Source of the DNA: Vanilla planifolia
Taxonomy: Eukaryota > Streptophyta > Magnoliopsida > Asparagales > Orchidaceae
Direction of reading: 5' to 3'
NCBI GenBank assembly: GCA_023846275.1
Contig: CM043868.1
Span: 9,753,653 to 9,817,652 of the forward strand
DNA length: 64,000 nucleotides
In this document: positions 21,861-35,953 of the stretch, one piece after another
Position numbering within the stretch: position 1 is the stretch's first letter
Layout of the letters: every line of letters begins with the position of its first letter
Made by a program: the position numbers and the translations under genes
The notes under the pieces: generated by a model
The model's input: the letters and a program-made list of their open reading frames with translations, nothing else
Told to the model about the DNA's origin: nothing
Databases searched by the model: none

Positions 21861-24800
21861 TGATATGTACTAAAATATTCAATATATTGATTGTGGATGA
21901 TACCTTTATGAACGTGGCCATAATATCTTTTTATATCAATAATTCAACTTTTCAATAATAAGATAGCTTAATCACAAAACCATATTTATGTGTTATTTAA
22001 GTGTTTTCACTTAAGTGCTTATCCTCGTTTCTTGGACTTTCTCGTTGATACCACTATCATGCCCCTCCTACTTCAGAACTATTAAAACTTGATAAAATAT
22101 ATCCATATAAAGATTTAGTTTGCTAAATAAAGTTAAGTAGAAAAACTTTGAAGACTTTAAATTGAAATGAGTGTGGGTGATGAAGAAAATATCTTTTAAT
22201 CAAACATTCAATTTAATATAACTAAATGATAAAGCATCACAAAATATCTAGTTGCATACAATATGAAAAGCTATAAATAAAGTACTAATATAATATCTAA
22301 TAATAAAATGTATATTTCTATCACATACAATAAGTGTTTCTCTCAAACTCACAAAATATAATATAATCTCAACCTCAATGTCCTAAGTTATCATGTAGAA
22401 ACCTTATCTTTATGAATATCTACATCATTGCCAATAATTGTATGGAATGATAATGATATACTTAACATGAAATCTACTAGTTATAATATAAAATAATATA
22501 AAAGTGAAGAAATATAGCTAATAAATAAAATAATAAATTCCTTATCCTCTATTACAACATGACACATCTTTTATGCCCTTCCTTTTTGCTCATCTCTATT
22601 TCCTACATAATTCACATCACATTTCATTAAGACAAATTCAATTTTCAATTATTAAAGAAATTCAAGCACTTGATTTCCAATTTTATATTCTATGTTATTT
22701 TACAAAATTGCTCATTTTAAATAGTAAAAGCACTTACAAATGCTATATGAAACGCTCTCCAAGGATCTTGTAAAAACATAATTGAAATCCTCATTTTGGC
22801 CTCAGATCATACAATACTAACATACCTTCGATTATTACATCACTTTTCTAATGACAATAAAACTATTATATTATTTATTTATTAATATTTTTTTATATAA
22901 TATTAGATCATATATCTCAAGATCTAAAAGATTATTTACATGGAGGGCTTGATCAATTGACTTAGAGAGCTATAATGATGATAATGTTTGAATGTAAACT
23001 AAAATTGGAATTAGGAGAAATATAAACTTGAGAATTACTTAGAAAAGATCACTATTGAGTCACTTTTATTAATAATAGAATATTAAAGCATATAATAACT
23101 TTCTTGTAGAACTTAGATTTAAGTGAGAATTATGTAAATATCCTTAATTATTTTCAAATGCATCTTTTTACTCATGTAGTTTATTTCAAGGCATGCATAC
23201 CATTTGTAATGTCTACTTACATATTCTCTACCTTAAAAGATTCTATTCATAATGAGCTATATCATTTATTAAGGCTAAATTAAGAAATATTTTAAAAAAG
23301 AATGAATTAAGTGAGGGATGCAAAATGTATAACAATCATACATGTATGATGGCTTCATCATAGATTAATTAATCCTTGAAATATCCAAAGCATCATCTTA
23401 GATAATCAGTAGTTTAAGTAGGCTAGTATACCAATCATATGTGTACGAAACTTTTTCATGCATATATGTTAATGTCTATTGAAATTTACATTTATTGAGC
23501 TTCTTATAGTAAAATGTCACCTTTCATACTTGTAAGATCTCTTCCTTTGAAGAATTGGATCAAGCGATGCATGTATAAATTATATGTTAAAATATCGTAC
23601 ATGTAAAACATCACTTTCATACTAGAATGATATCATTATTAGAATAGTAAGGGTTCAAGGCTAGGGTTATAAGTATGCATTATCAAATAAGAATGCTATC
23701 ATCTTTGTATGATTATGATCAATCTATTTGAATCTTAAAAGTGAGAACTTAGGATTAAGCAAGGTGATTTTATTTATATATGTGTAATCACAATTTTGTA
23801 CATGTATAGATATATTTACTCAAGATGTTTCAATTGGGACTTAGTCATGTGTTTAGTAAATTTACTTCATAAGAATATGATTCAGTTATCAGAAAAATAT
23901 GATATGTTATAATATATTAGAATGAACTTATTACAATACTCATTATAGTGTATCATCTTATATCATACAATAGTTTTTTGAGAGCTTAAAATTTAAATTT
24001 TAATAAGATTTTTTATATTCATATTTAAATATTATTTTATCATACAAGGATGACCTTTTATTAAATTAAAAATTTATTTAGCATTAACTTTTATGGTCTA
24101 TGGATCATACAAGTATTATCAATTTAGAATATGAAACTATATAACATCATACACATATGATCTATAAGAAAGGCACATCTTAGAAATCTCTATTACATTG
24201 GAATGAGGAAGAGCTTGGTCATTGGTTCTATCTTGTATCACTTATTACAACTCAACATTTGAGCTAAGTTGCATTTTATTTCAAGATATTTATATAACAT
24301 TATTTGCTGTAAAAACATTGAATCAAATTGCATATTTCTCTTATATTATTTTTAAATATATTTAGTACTTCTCTTATACAAATTATGATTAAGTTGTCAA
24401 ACCATTATATTTGAGGTTATAATTAGTTTATGTCTCACTATTGAGACTTTGTATGTCTTTTACTTTAGACTTTTGATTGTTGGATTCTCTAGCCCATTAT
24501 TTAGGTTGTTACTTAGCTATAGTGAAAACAAGAGTGGATTCTATCTAGGTTGAACCAACCTAGCTACTAGAAAATAAGAGTGGATTAGTACAAGCTTAGA
24601 CATTTAGTTTAAGGAAGATATAAATACAAGTTTAGATTGAATCACCTAAAAATTATATTTTATTCTTTACTTTTCTACAACTCCTAAAAAGGATTCATAA
24701 AATAATAATTTATAAAACTTGGTTATCATTGTCTTTAAGAGAATAAAAAGGTTTTACTGTGAAAAGAATTTAAGTTGTTGATTTTGGATTAACATTAAGT

Positions 24801-27685
24801 CCAAGAATTTCATTATAAAATTACTTGAGATTTGATGTTCTTTAAGCCTTAATATCTAGAGATCACTTGAATTATTGAATTCAATTTAAGTTAGTTGAAA
24901 TCAATTTGAGAAAAGAAAAGATTTTTATTATTATTTTATCTTTTATTTGAAATCGAATTAAATTTTTTATTTGAACAACTCTCCCTCCTTCTCATTGTAG
25001 ACATCATGCTTCTATAATTCTAGCAAGTATAGTCTCCTCTAATCTTACTATGTGATCTCTGGCAAACACAAGTTAGACAATAGGTTAGAAGTTTGATTTC
25101 GATTAAGCCTTCTACTGAACTCATCATCCTTCTCCAATCTCAATATCATATTTATATAAACCATAATAGTCAATAGTCAAATAAAGGATCGTACAGACTA
25201 TTGATATTGGATATTTCCTAAATAGAATGTACTTATCATATCAACACATTATACAAAAGGAACCTTAGTCAAATCAATTATCAAATTTAGCATACCAGGT
25301 CAATGGAACCAACACTAATTACACTAATTATACATGTGTAATTAATCTAATCATCATGACTCAAGATAAGAAAGAGCCACCTAACCATAACTTTTCCAAA
25401 ACCATGAAACCCATTCTCCCCAACACTTCAACCAACAAATATCTGACTAAAGAAGAGGACTTAGTTTGAAACATACCTTTAAAGCATTAGTTTTATAAGA
25501 ATGAAGTTGAAAACCCCTTTTATCCTTAAGTTATTCCTTCTCTTCAATCAACTCTTTAATCCAAGCAAGGATCCAAGTTAGATCTATTGGAATTGCCTAC
25601 TTCTTATTCTTCACAAGCTCTCCACATCTTCAATTTCCTTCACACATTGTTCTGAGGATAGGTCAAACTCATAGAAGAGGCAATTCCTATCCCTTTATTA
25701 AGTAAAAGTATTATTTCAATATTAAATTCTTTTTCTTGCTTCATTTTTAGAAATTTATAAAAAATTTCAAATGGGTTCAAAATAATACAAATTACATATC
25801 TACAAATTTCTTAAATTATGACCTTCACAATAGTATACTAAAATTTTAGATCTAAAACTACCATCTTGGCACACCTTTTAAGACACCCACATAATGATAA
25901 TTTTAGGATTCTATATCTAAAATATGTAAGTCCAATAAGTAAAACTTTATTTAGAAGGAAATTTAGGTTTAATAAGCATATTGTTATAAGAAACATTTAG
26001 ACATGGCAAATATGATGCAACCTTATTGCCTTTTACCATGTTATTTGATCTCTTCTAACTTGGTTGAGTAGTTGTTGAAGTACCTTGTTGAATGTTCACC
26101 TCCATAACTAGCACACTTTTCTTCTTAGATGACTCTTTTTTTTGGGAAATCTTAACGTACATTTCTTATTCTTCCTTCTTTTTTCTCTAACACTCTAAAG
26201 ACAAGGAATAAAAATGTTTTCTTCTTCTTCTAAAGATGAAGAATTAGTTTCTTTCTCTTCACAGTATAAATTGATAATTTTTCTTTTAAGATAGGACTAG
26301 TATGTAATTATTTGTAGCATATGTGACTAACATAGGATAGTAAGAGAAGTAAAGCAAACATTTATGATATGATTCATCATCTTACTAATATACGTATTTA
26401 CTCATAAGTTCATATTTAATCATTTTTCTTTAGATATACATCAATTGAAATTCCACCCCTTAAGAAACGAAGAGACTCCTAGATCCACACATTTTTTTTA
26501 GTTTCCACCATATAATTTAGGAAGAAATAATAAAGGAAAATCTTTTCTTCTTTATAGGAGTATGGTTTATTAAAGAAATTGACCATACTTGTTACTTAAC
26601 AAAGCCTGATTATTCTATTAGAGTTTTGTAACCATTTGAACTTAAAAAGGATCTTGAACAACCATATGCTTTATTCTTTTTTAATGAATATAAACTCTTA
26701 ATGGATTGCTTGATCATCATGAAAGAATAATGGGTTGGCTATGCAAGATTAAATTGAAGAATGTAAGGATTCTTATAGATAAAAAAGAAGGAAAAGACAT
26801 GCAAAGTTTATTATTAATGAATATTGGGACAATCATTGGCTAAAGGAAGAATTAAAAATGATAAGTATGGAGAGGAAAGGACTTCTAATTTTTTATTTGT
26901 TATGATAATACAGAAAAAAGTCATGTATTTCTAAAAACATTGATTAAAAGAGTCATACCATCCTTTATTGCTTCCCAATAAACTTACCAAGAAAAGTTAA
27001 TAAAAGATCAAAGAAGATGAATGAAAAAAGTACTTAGGCTCTCCTTCAAAAGAAAAGAGCACAAGCAAGAAGAAAAATTGAGTAACCCTTATTCATTGAT
27101 CAATTGTATTTTATAGCTATTAGTGTAGTGCAATGAAGGAAAAACTAGTGTTATGCTATTGATTGACATAATAATTAGTGCAAAGAATGATGTGTCTCAT
27201 TAAAAGAGGTGAAGAAGTGGAATTTTATTAGTTTTTTTAACCTTAACCATCAAAATTAATTACAACATCCAAAGATAATACTTAAATACAAGAAAACTAA
27301 AGGGTTAACAAAATAGATGATAGCTATTATCTTCTTTCAGGATGATTCCTACGTGAAAATCTGGGCTATGAACGATTAATGAAAGTCTCTTTGCCCAATT
27401 GTTGTAGTTGTGTTTTAATGGTGTACACAAGTTGTATATCTAGTCAACCTTCTATTCATCTCTATAAAGAAATGCCAATATAAATCTAGAGTGTTTAACC
27501 AATCTCAATGAACAACTTCCTTCTTGTTTAACACCTTCATCAATGAGTTTACTATATTTTAGAATGCTTTAGTAGTTATTGTCCAAGATTCCTTTAGATA
27601 ATATATGCCCACACTTGTGGTATCTTTCATTACATAAACAAGATCCTCTCTCCATTGCTTTTTAAAATATCTAATGGATTCCACG
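21860..27685. other. AT-rich DNA without recognised genes
   Basis: Mixed debris. 23,400-24,200 is rich in ATCATA/TATGAT phrases that also occur near 34.3-35.3, 43.8-44.5 and 53.5-53.9 kb, which suggests LTR sequence. 25,000-26,500 has some pyrimidine-rich leader-like stretches. The open frame at 22,573-22,773 has no recognisable domain. The minus strand at 27,330-27,700 has fragments that look faintly protein-like, but I could not assign a family. Confidence 0.35.
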
Positions 27686-27689
27686 AAGA

Positions 27690-28400
27690 AGCTCTTTTTC
27701 ATTTGTTTTGTAGCTCATTCATTGTTATATATGTGTTTTTTGAAGAAATAAAAATTATATAAGTATAAGACTGACATGGTCTAATTTAATTGAATTGGAC
27801 TATACTAAGCTAATTAATACATATTATAATCCTTAATTCTTTAATCTTAATTTATGTGCCCTCTTAGTTCTCTTAATATTTCCTCTCTCTTGAATTTACA
27901 TCTTTTTAAGCTCCTCTTTCTTTATTCTCTCCTTTTTCTTGATTCCATTGAGTTTGTTGGGATTTTTTGTCACATCCAATTGAGGACATCTCTCTGAAGC
28001 TCATTTTTTTCTATGCTATTAGAGTTCTCTGGTCTCATTGAAGTTGTCGATTGACTCTTCCATTCTTTCTTATTGATAGCACCACAAATTACCTTCATCA
28101 TGATTTCCTCTCCTTTCTCTTCTTTCTCTTTTCCACTTCATTTCTTCCTCTTTATCTTTCCCTTCTCTTTCTCCAAACCATGATAAGAATTTTTTTATTA
28201 ATATTTAATACTACATTAATTTAGTATTAATAGTCATATTGTTGAACGATTGCCTTAATTGCTAAACGTATCATTATTTGAATGAATCATAAATGCTAAA
28301 TAAATTGAATTAATTTGTAACACTTAATGAATTCTATCTCTATAAAATATATTTTGATTTAGAAATTGTTTCTAGGTAATATAAATTAGTCTTAGTTAGA
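27690..28400 (+). repeat. Dispersed repeat, sister of the LTR-like block at 58.8-59.5 kb
   Basis: It aligns along its length with 58,835-59,520, sharing landmarks in the same order: CATTTGTTT near the start, TAATTAATAC-like text, TTTCCTCTCTC, a pyrimidine-rich CTCTCCTTTCTCTTCTTTCTC run, CATGATAAG, TTTTTTTATTAATA, TGTTGAA, GAATCATAAATGC, and CTTAGTTAGA at the end. In the other copy it follows a gypsy integrase tail directly, so it is most likely 3' LTR sequence. TG..CA ends were not resolved. Confidence 0.7.
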
Positions 28401-28599
28401 TTGGCTTTGTGATGTCTTGCCTATACTCACAACCCAATTATACACACACTCATACAAAACCAGGTTAAATCATCATAATAGTACAAACAAGAAAAAAATT
28501 GCATTTGTGATTATACAACTAATATTCTAAATCACTCTTAAACAACTATTTTTGAGAAAAAATATCATCAACATAAAGTCATGCTCTTTAGCATACATG

Positions 28600-29340
28600 C
28601 TTAAAATTGATTGTGTTTCTACCAAAACTATCAGAAATGTTTCAAAAAAGGTAGGCATATGATGTACAAAGAGTTTGAGCCCTTCTTTATCTCAATACAA
28701 GGTGACCATACCCGTTATCCATTGAACCTGCTCTAAATAAAATGTCTTTTACTAGATTATTACCATTGTAATCATAAAAGGCTAATTTGTTTGGGAATTT
28801 TAGACCTAGCTTCTGATAGGTTCATATTTTTTGCTAGTTTGGCCCCAACTCTTCAATATATTTCTTATTAAAAATACCTCTAATCCCATTGATAACAAGT
28901 GGGGCAAAATAATTTGATTGGGGTAATTGCTAAACCATACCAGATAGTTCCATCAACAATGAAAGCTACAAAAAAACAAGACAACAGTAATATTATTGGA
29001 AAACAAATTTTTGATCTTATCCATATGTAATCCTTTGTATAAACATTGAGGTGGATGGACACTGAGATGGAATAAATTTGCTAATTACCCAATATACCCA
29101 TTACAATATGATGAGAAGTTATTCCCCTTGGAACAAATGGACTAAAAGCCTTTGCACCCAATGCTGGATTTACATATTGCTCTTTTCCAGTTAGGTCATA
29201 AGGGTCAAACACCCATATTCCAAGACCATATAACATTATTACATGAAATGCACCAAAGCAAAAGGAAGCCACTCTTGAGAGAAATAAATGAACTCTAAAT
29301 ATTTTGGATAATGAAATCTTTGAAATTTTTTATAATGAAA
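28600..29340 (-). pseudogene. psbB: Chloroplast-derived psbB (photosystem II CP47) fragment in nuclear DNA
   Basis: Read on the minus strand, this follows the middle of CP47, the chlorophyll-binding inner antenna protein of photosystem II, which in chloroplasts sits in the thylakoid membrane. Segments in order are [66 protein letters not shown], and RAGSMDNG (the last read as FRAGSMDNG). Stops interrupt it after YQWD and several times beyond, and frameshifts occur near the 3' end. It covers only an internal part of the protein, flanked by unrelated AT-rich DNA. Most changes look like C-to-T or G-to-A decay. This is a nuclear plastid insertion (NUPT), not a working gene. Confidence 0.88.
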
Positions 29341-30640
29341 AGTTTGAATTTTATTCAAATTCATGAAAATGCATTTAAAAAAAAAATTCCTTTTTACATT
29401 TTTATCTAGATTTATCTAATACAATATACAATACTCCATACATCATAATGTATAAATGTGTCGTAAAAATATACATGCATATCAACACTAAATAAATAAA
29501 ACCATGACCCATATAATGCCAATGAAAACAACTAACCAGAATCCACTCTCAATAGTGATATTATCTTCTTCTCTCTATGCATTTGTGATATATATTATAA
29601 TGCAAGAAGGTATTAAGCTTTGCAAAGTTTAAGAGATAAATTACTATAATAAAAATAATTTTATATACTAAATAAAGAACAATAATTATGTAATTCTATA
29701 CATAAATGAGAAATATAATAAAAGTATGACATCCAAAGAACATCAAACATAGCATGTGAATAATATATACAAAATGAGTCATGCAAGATATATCACCATA
29801 TAAATAAAACTCATTATATGCCTTTATATGTATAATAATATTATTCTTAATTATCATTCTTAATAATATAATACTTTTATCTCATATTGTTTTTATTTCT
29901 TTTAACTCTTATTTCCATTATTTTCTTATAACTAGTTTTCTAGCATAAGTGTGTTATATATTTATGTCACATCAAACTAATGCTACATATAAATTATATC
30001 TTTTCTTAAATCTTGAATAATTATAAAATAATGCATTGTATTCTCATGCTAAAGAATTTATTATAAATATGCCACATCTACTACTTTCATTATAATTAAT
30101 TAAATTTATCCACTTGATTTTTTTAGCATGATTCTTTTCCATTCTTCATTTTCCTTTTAATTCCTACACAAAAGAATAATATGCATGTTTCATTAACATG
30201 GCTCTTTTATTATCTTTTACATGCTCTTTAAGTAGTACTTCACTTCAAATAAAACTACAAAATTTTCTTTTTTTGCTATAATACCTACATAACATATGTC
30301 AACAAAGATGTACTATACGTCAGCATCATAGACAGTCCACTAAGGGTGACTTTTAGAGCCTTGCTTAATTAGTCACAAAAATTATCAATAATAAAGGTTT
30401 TCAACTAAACAAAAAGATTTGAGCACAAAATTAATCCCTAAATGGCTAGCTAAAAATCATTCCTATCATATGTTTAAACCAAATATTTAGCTATTATTTT
30501 AAAACATCACAAATAAATATATAAGTATAAAATTTATATCATAAATATCTCAAGTCAAACAATAAATATAAAATACAAATAGTTAATATGAAATTATCAC
30601 AAGTGTATGAAGTTAATGTATATACATCTAGTTCAAAACT
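29340..30640. other. AT-rich DNA, nothing recognised
   Basis: Very AT-rich sequence between the psbB fragment and the duplicated block. No coding similarity or clear repeat ends. Confidence 0.4.
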
Positions 30641-31511
30641 CTATGCCTACTCCAAGAACCTTATGCATACCTAACTCTTTGAATTAACTTTAAGCTAAAC
30701 ATATTGTAGTTCAGAATAAATAAATAACACATCCCCTTTCTAGATAGAAACAAAAACCACAAAAACTCATTGTTTCCTCCAACTTTTCATTTCCAATTAT
30801 ACTTTAACATAGAACATCACTTCTACAACATATAGAAAACTAAAACTGAAATCAATTATCATCAAAAACTAATTGAAATAATAAAATCTCAATTTCATTT
30901 TGTTGCCTCTTTAGCTCTATTTTCTCTCCTTTATTTTTTCTGCTTATTATAATAGAACTAAAACAACAGCTTCCTTCAACTCCTTTCTCCTTTTCTTGAT
31001 TTCAACAATAGGTAATATAATTCTTTCCTACCTCCTTTGCAACTAATCACCTTGTCTTCAATTGTCGTAGATTTGTTTTTCTTTTTTACACTTCTTTTTC
31101 TTCTCTTACTTCTTTATTTTTCTTTTTCTAAGAAACTTATCACCTCTTCAAATAAAAAAAATTATTTATCAAAATTCATATTAAAGTGGCAGAATTAGGA
31201 TTTCAAAATTGCTAATTTTTTCTAAACATTTCATAAAATAACATTCATATTCCTTGTTTTAAGAACTCATATCTAAATACTTAGGTCTCCAAAAATTTCA
31301 AAACATCCATCATTGAACTCTTATGCTTAAATAATTTTTTTAGTTTATTTAATAACATGACATATTTTTTAAAATAATAATTTCTTAATCAATATTGTTA
31401 AAATTTTAGAAAACTGATTTTATCTCATTAAAATACTCATATTTACATCTATATTGGTTTAATCTCAATGTTTATAATACATTACACAAAAATAGATTCT
31501 AAGGTGTTATA
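30640..31511 (-). repeat. LTR of gypsy copy A
   Basis: This aligns with 37,860-38,727. On the minus strand it begins TATAACACC at 31511, right after a purine tract and the pol end, matching the TGTAATACCC start usual for Tekay/Del LTRs with one base decayed. Both copies share text such as the CATCACTTCTAC / CACCTCACTTTTA stretch and pyrimidine-rich leader blocks. The far LTR end is not resolved; the left limit is where similarity to copy B fades. Confidence 0.65.
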
Positions 31512-33084
31512 ATCTCCTCACCTTATAAAGATTTCATCCTAAAATTAATAAAAGCTTTGATACTATACTGTCATATCTAATTCAACTTCTCAAATAACTT
31601 CTCTTTCAATTTAATATTATCATAAAACTTTAACTATTGGTATTATTTTGTTGTTTAATAATTTCTCTTTCTGGTTCAAGATCAACATAAGCATTATTAG
31701 ACAAGTTTGTCCTAAGTGAATTTCCATATCTTAAGCATCATAATTGACAACATGTGAAAGAGTTTAGATGAATTTTCTTAAAGATAAAATATGAAATATA
31801 TTATGAACTCCTGTTAGTGGTGGTGGCAAAGCTATCCTATATGTCATATGTCTAAATGGACCAATAATTTTAGGCATTAATTTTCTTAGCTCTTTAAATC
31901 ATATTACACCTTTGGTTGAATTTACTTTAATAAATATATGCTTCCTTCTTGAAATTCCACTTGTTAATACATGGCATTAAAATCCTTATTTTATCTATCT
32001 TGAGCTATTCACAATCTATCTTGAATAATCCTCAACTTTTATATTGCTTCATCCCTAAACTTAAGACTTATAACAATTTTTTCCTTAACCTTATTCCAAT
32101 AAAAATGTTATTTGTATTTTTTATCATATAGAACTTCATATATTTCCATCCCAATATTAGACTAATAGTTATTATTATATGAAAACTCAATTAATAGTAG
32201 AAAAATTCTCAATCTTTATAAAAATCTAGTACACATAGCCTCAACAAATCTTCTATAGTTATTATTATTATTTTTATTCATTAATCAATTTAAGTAATAA
32301 TTGCTACATTAAATTTTAAATTTGTGCTAAATTTTTTATGAGTAATTACATAAAGTAGGGGAAAATTTTGATCTCTATAAAAAAAGATTTCTTTTGATAT
32401 GTCATATAATTTAACAATTTTATTTATGTAGATTTTAGCTAACCTTTCAATTGAAAGTATAGTCCTTATTACAAGGAAATGGGTTGATTTTATGAATTTA
32501 TCCATCACTACCCATATAGATCAATGATCTTCTAAGGATTTGGGTAATCTTACCAAAACTTTCATGATAATTTCCTCACATTTCTACCAAAGAAAAGGTA
32601 ACGGTAGCAACAATCATCTAGCTTTTGTAAATCTCTTTTTACTTACAAAAAAACTAAATGTTTCTTAACTTAGTTTGATATATCTATTTTCAATAACAAT
32701 TCTTTAAGTTGTTGATGTTTTGGTGTCCATAACCTATCCTAAATTCTCAATACCCCATTCTAATCTAGCTTAAAATTAGATTCTTAACATTTTTAACTTT
32801 TTGAATTAATTTCTATATTTCAAATATTTGGCTTAATCTTTTTTGATAGATTCCAACCAATCTAGTCTAATTGATGATTGAAATAATAATATTGAATTCA
32901 TTTAAATAGTAGCTTCTAACTTAAATTTATTAATCTTAAAACTTATTTTCTTCTCCTCTGGTAAGGTTAATATCATAGTAATACTTTCTTTCCTTCTTAG
33001 AGCATCAAGTAAGATATTAACATTTCCTATATTATGTATAATTTCTAAATCATAATTCATTGTAAATTCCAACCATCCTCTTTT
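31512..33084 (-). mobile_element. gypsy copy A, pol 3' part (integrase and RNase H end)
   Basis: Minus-strand integrase is clear at 32,290-32,508: MDKFIKSTHFL, then LAKIYINKIVKLYDISKEI and FYRDQNFP, the core around the second catalytic Asp of Ty3/gypsy integrases. The integrase C-terminus and chromodomain-like region follow towards 31,520. Upstream, sequence matching the RNase H end of copy B stops abruptly at the TG of an insertion at 33,085 and resumes at 35,954. Stops are frequent. Confidence 0.8.
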
Positions 33085-35953
33085 TGTAATTAGAGGTTAT
33101 GGAATAAGTATAATAGGGGGTGAATACTATTATTTTACTGCTACTTACAAATATAGATTATAATCAATCTTTTTGTTGTAGCAAAATAATTTTTTAAAGA
33201 AATTTGTTTTTTAAGATAAACCTATTATTTAACCTTATCTTATAAAAAAACTTTAAGCATTGTTAATCCTTTTTATTATAATATGTTTTTTATGAAATAA
33301 AGAGTATTACAAATAAAGCAACTAAAGCATAAATAGAAGAAGCATAAGGTTTTTGGTGGTTAGATAAAACTTTTGCTACATCCATCTCTAATTGACCCAA
33401 CCATGCTTTCACTAACAAAACCACTTTTTTTGTCACAAGATATAGATATAAATATTCACAAAGTCACTCCCTTTCATCACAATAGATAGAGATACACCTT
33501 ACTCAAACAAGTACAAATGGGCTAAAAAATGTTATAACACTTAGCAATATGTTTTTTTATGAAATAAAGAGTATTACAAATATAGCAACTAAAGCATAAA
33601 TAGAAGAAGCATAAGGTTTTAGGTGGTTCAATAACCACCTCTAATTGTCCCAACCATGCTTTCACTAACAAAACCACTCTTTTTTGTCACAAGATATAGA
33701 TATAAATATTCACAAAGTCACTCCCTCTTATCACAATAGATAGAGATACACCTTACTCAAACAAGTACAAATGGGCTAAAAAAATGTTACAACACTTAGC
33801 AATTCAATAGACACAAAATCATATATCATTCACATGGTAAGATTATATGCCATAAAATCAAAATATAGAAGAAAGATGTTAGCAAATGAAATGTGTAATT
33901 TAATGTAGGAGAAAGAAAAATAATGATAATATGACTAGGAATGCAACAATAATAGTAACAAGAACATTGGACTTTTCATAGTAGAAAACACAACCAGTGC
34001 CTATAGATGTTTTGTTCTCTTGTAAATGATTTAACAATTTGGTCATCCCTTTATTCTCAATGAAAATAACTCTTATTTATATTGTCTAACACCTTAAAGT
34101 AGACAAACAAAAATGCAACAACTAAATCCTTATTTTTAAAAATATCAAACTATCTATTATATACAACCTAAACTTATTGTACTATACAACCCAATGTATT
34201 GTACAAATATAATACACCAATTAATATTATTTTATAAACTACCATCTTGGTCTAACTAATTCTTTTTAATTAATGCAAATGGGTCATAGAAATATGATGA
34301 AAATATTGTAAAGTACGAATATAACAAGTCATCTCAAGTTCAAATTCTGAGCTCTCAAGAAAATGATGTATAATGATAATGAATACTAAGATAAGAAGTA
34401 TGACAAGAAATGCCACACAAATCCAATTCTCACGATTTTAAGAAAATACTATATGATGATGATTGTTTAGAAAGATATGTTATACAAGAATCTCACAGTA
34501 CTAATCAGGAATAATCATACATGATAGATTGATCATACTCATACGACACAAATCCATAAAAATATGGTAAATTATTAAAACAAACTCTCTGTTAAATATA
34601 TATTATATTGTATGATGAAAGTATTATGTAGATACAAAGCAAATTTGAATTGTTAGATTAAACATACTCATATAATTATAATTATGTAATAATATGTTAT
34701 TGCATAAATTTTTTATATGACACACATATCTGGATTACAAGAGTATGATAGAGACATCAAACAAATACGTCAATATAATTTTGAATATCATCAAGCATAC
34801 AAGTATGAAGGGTAATATCATACCATACAAGCTCAAAGACACCTCTCGACTTAAAGTACTTGTATGATAATGGTTTTGTACAAGTGCAACCTACAAAACC
34901 CTCAATTTATTTAAAATCATATGCAATTGATAGAAAGATTAGTCTAGTATGACAAATTTAGCTTAATTATAATCAAAGTCTTGAACTCTTAATACATAAT
35001 CTAAACACAAATTTTGCATCATACTTATATTAGGTTCAACTCACACAACTAATATTGCTTGGTATGATCCCTAACCATTCCTCCATACGAATACATATTA
35101 CAAGTATAAAAGGTGGTATCATACCATATGAAATTCTAAGCCTCAAACACTTCTCAAGTAAACACATCACCATGAATATATGAAAATGGTGTCATTAGGT
35201 ACAAATAGTATAACCAATCTATTAAACATAGGATGGCTCAAGACTACTCACTATATGTTCTATGAATATGTTAATGATATTATATGATAAGTTGTCATAC
35301 ATGTACAATTTGTACAAATAATGCAATCATCACAAATCATTTTTTTTAAATCTCACATGGCTTGGCAATTGTAACTGACGTAATCAATAATGAATGTAGT
35401 GTTCTAAGGACATAGAATATGTATGTAAGCAATCTAATTTTATTGCATGCCCCAAAACAAATCAACCAATGAAAGTTCACATCTGATTATGTCGACATTA
35501 AGTTATATGTATATTTAGATAACTCCAATTCATATGTATATGCAATGTCTTATGTCTTATGAATATGAAGCAATAACTCTAGTTCAATCTTGCATGAAAA
35601 GTATGAATGTAACCTTATGTGTTATACAATTATTAAGATACAGGTTTACAAGTTCTAACTCAAAAGAAGGGCTAAATGATAAGGATTTAATAGACAACCA
35701 CTCCATCAAGTGTTGGAACATTAGCTCTATGATTTGTAAGTTGAGCTAAGCTTGGGCAAAGCCACTAACACTCATTAACATATCTTCATATGTGGATTAC
35801 TCTATTAAAAACTTGATTAAACTCTCTAATTAATTAATCTTTATTTGAACTTGAGATGAATGATCTGAAAAGAACTCAAGAAAATAATAAGTAAAACAAA
35901 CACAATAGTTTTATTAACATTAAACAAGTGATATATTAACCAAGGTTACAACA
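33085..35953. mobile_element. 2.87-kb TG..CA insertion into gypsy copy A (LTR-like, probably a solo LTR)
   Basis: Copy B provides the empty site: its text CCATCTTCTTTACCATAGG (about 40,380-40,397) is split here into CCATCCTCTTT on the left and CTTCTTTGTC on the right. The inserted piece starts TGTAATTAGAGG and ends GGTTACAACA, so it has TG..CA tips. The flanking five bases are CTTTT and CTTCT, a decayed target-site duplication at best. No gag or pol domain is readable inside, so a solo LTR fits best. It holds a GGGGGTGAAT motif near its left end, a fresh tandem duplication, and a TATGAT-rich middle. Confidence 0.65.
33283..33803 (+). repeat. Direct tandem duplication, period 266 bp
   Basis: Two adjacent copies, at 33,283-33,548 and 33,549-33,803, share long identical runs: AAGCATAAATAGAAGAAGCA, AACCATGCTTTCACTAACAA, AGATATAGATATAAATATTC and CTTACTCAAACAAGTACAAA. 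They differ by a few substitutions and a short deletion after GGTGGTT in the second copy. This is far closer than any other repeat pair nearby, so the duplication is young. Confidence 0.92.

Noticed and set aside
27330-27700. Possible DNA-transposon (hAT-like) protein remnant on the minus strand
   Set aside because: Some readable segments, but no diagnostic motif could be matched with confidence.
28560-28620. LxxDDI-like box as an RT active site on the minus strand
   Set aside because: A single short match next to the psbB fragment without flanking RT motifs; chance is likely.
28880-29272. psbB frames as a functional gene
   Set aside because: Stops after YQWD, frameshifts, missing N- and C-termini and no plastid gene neighbours; a nuclear insertion explains it.
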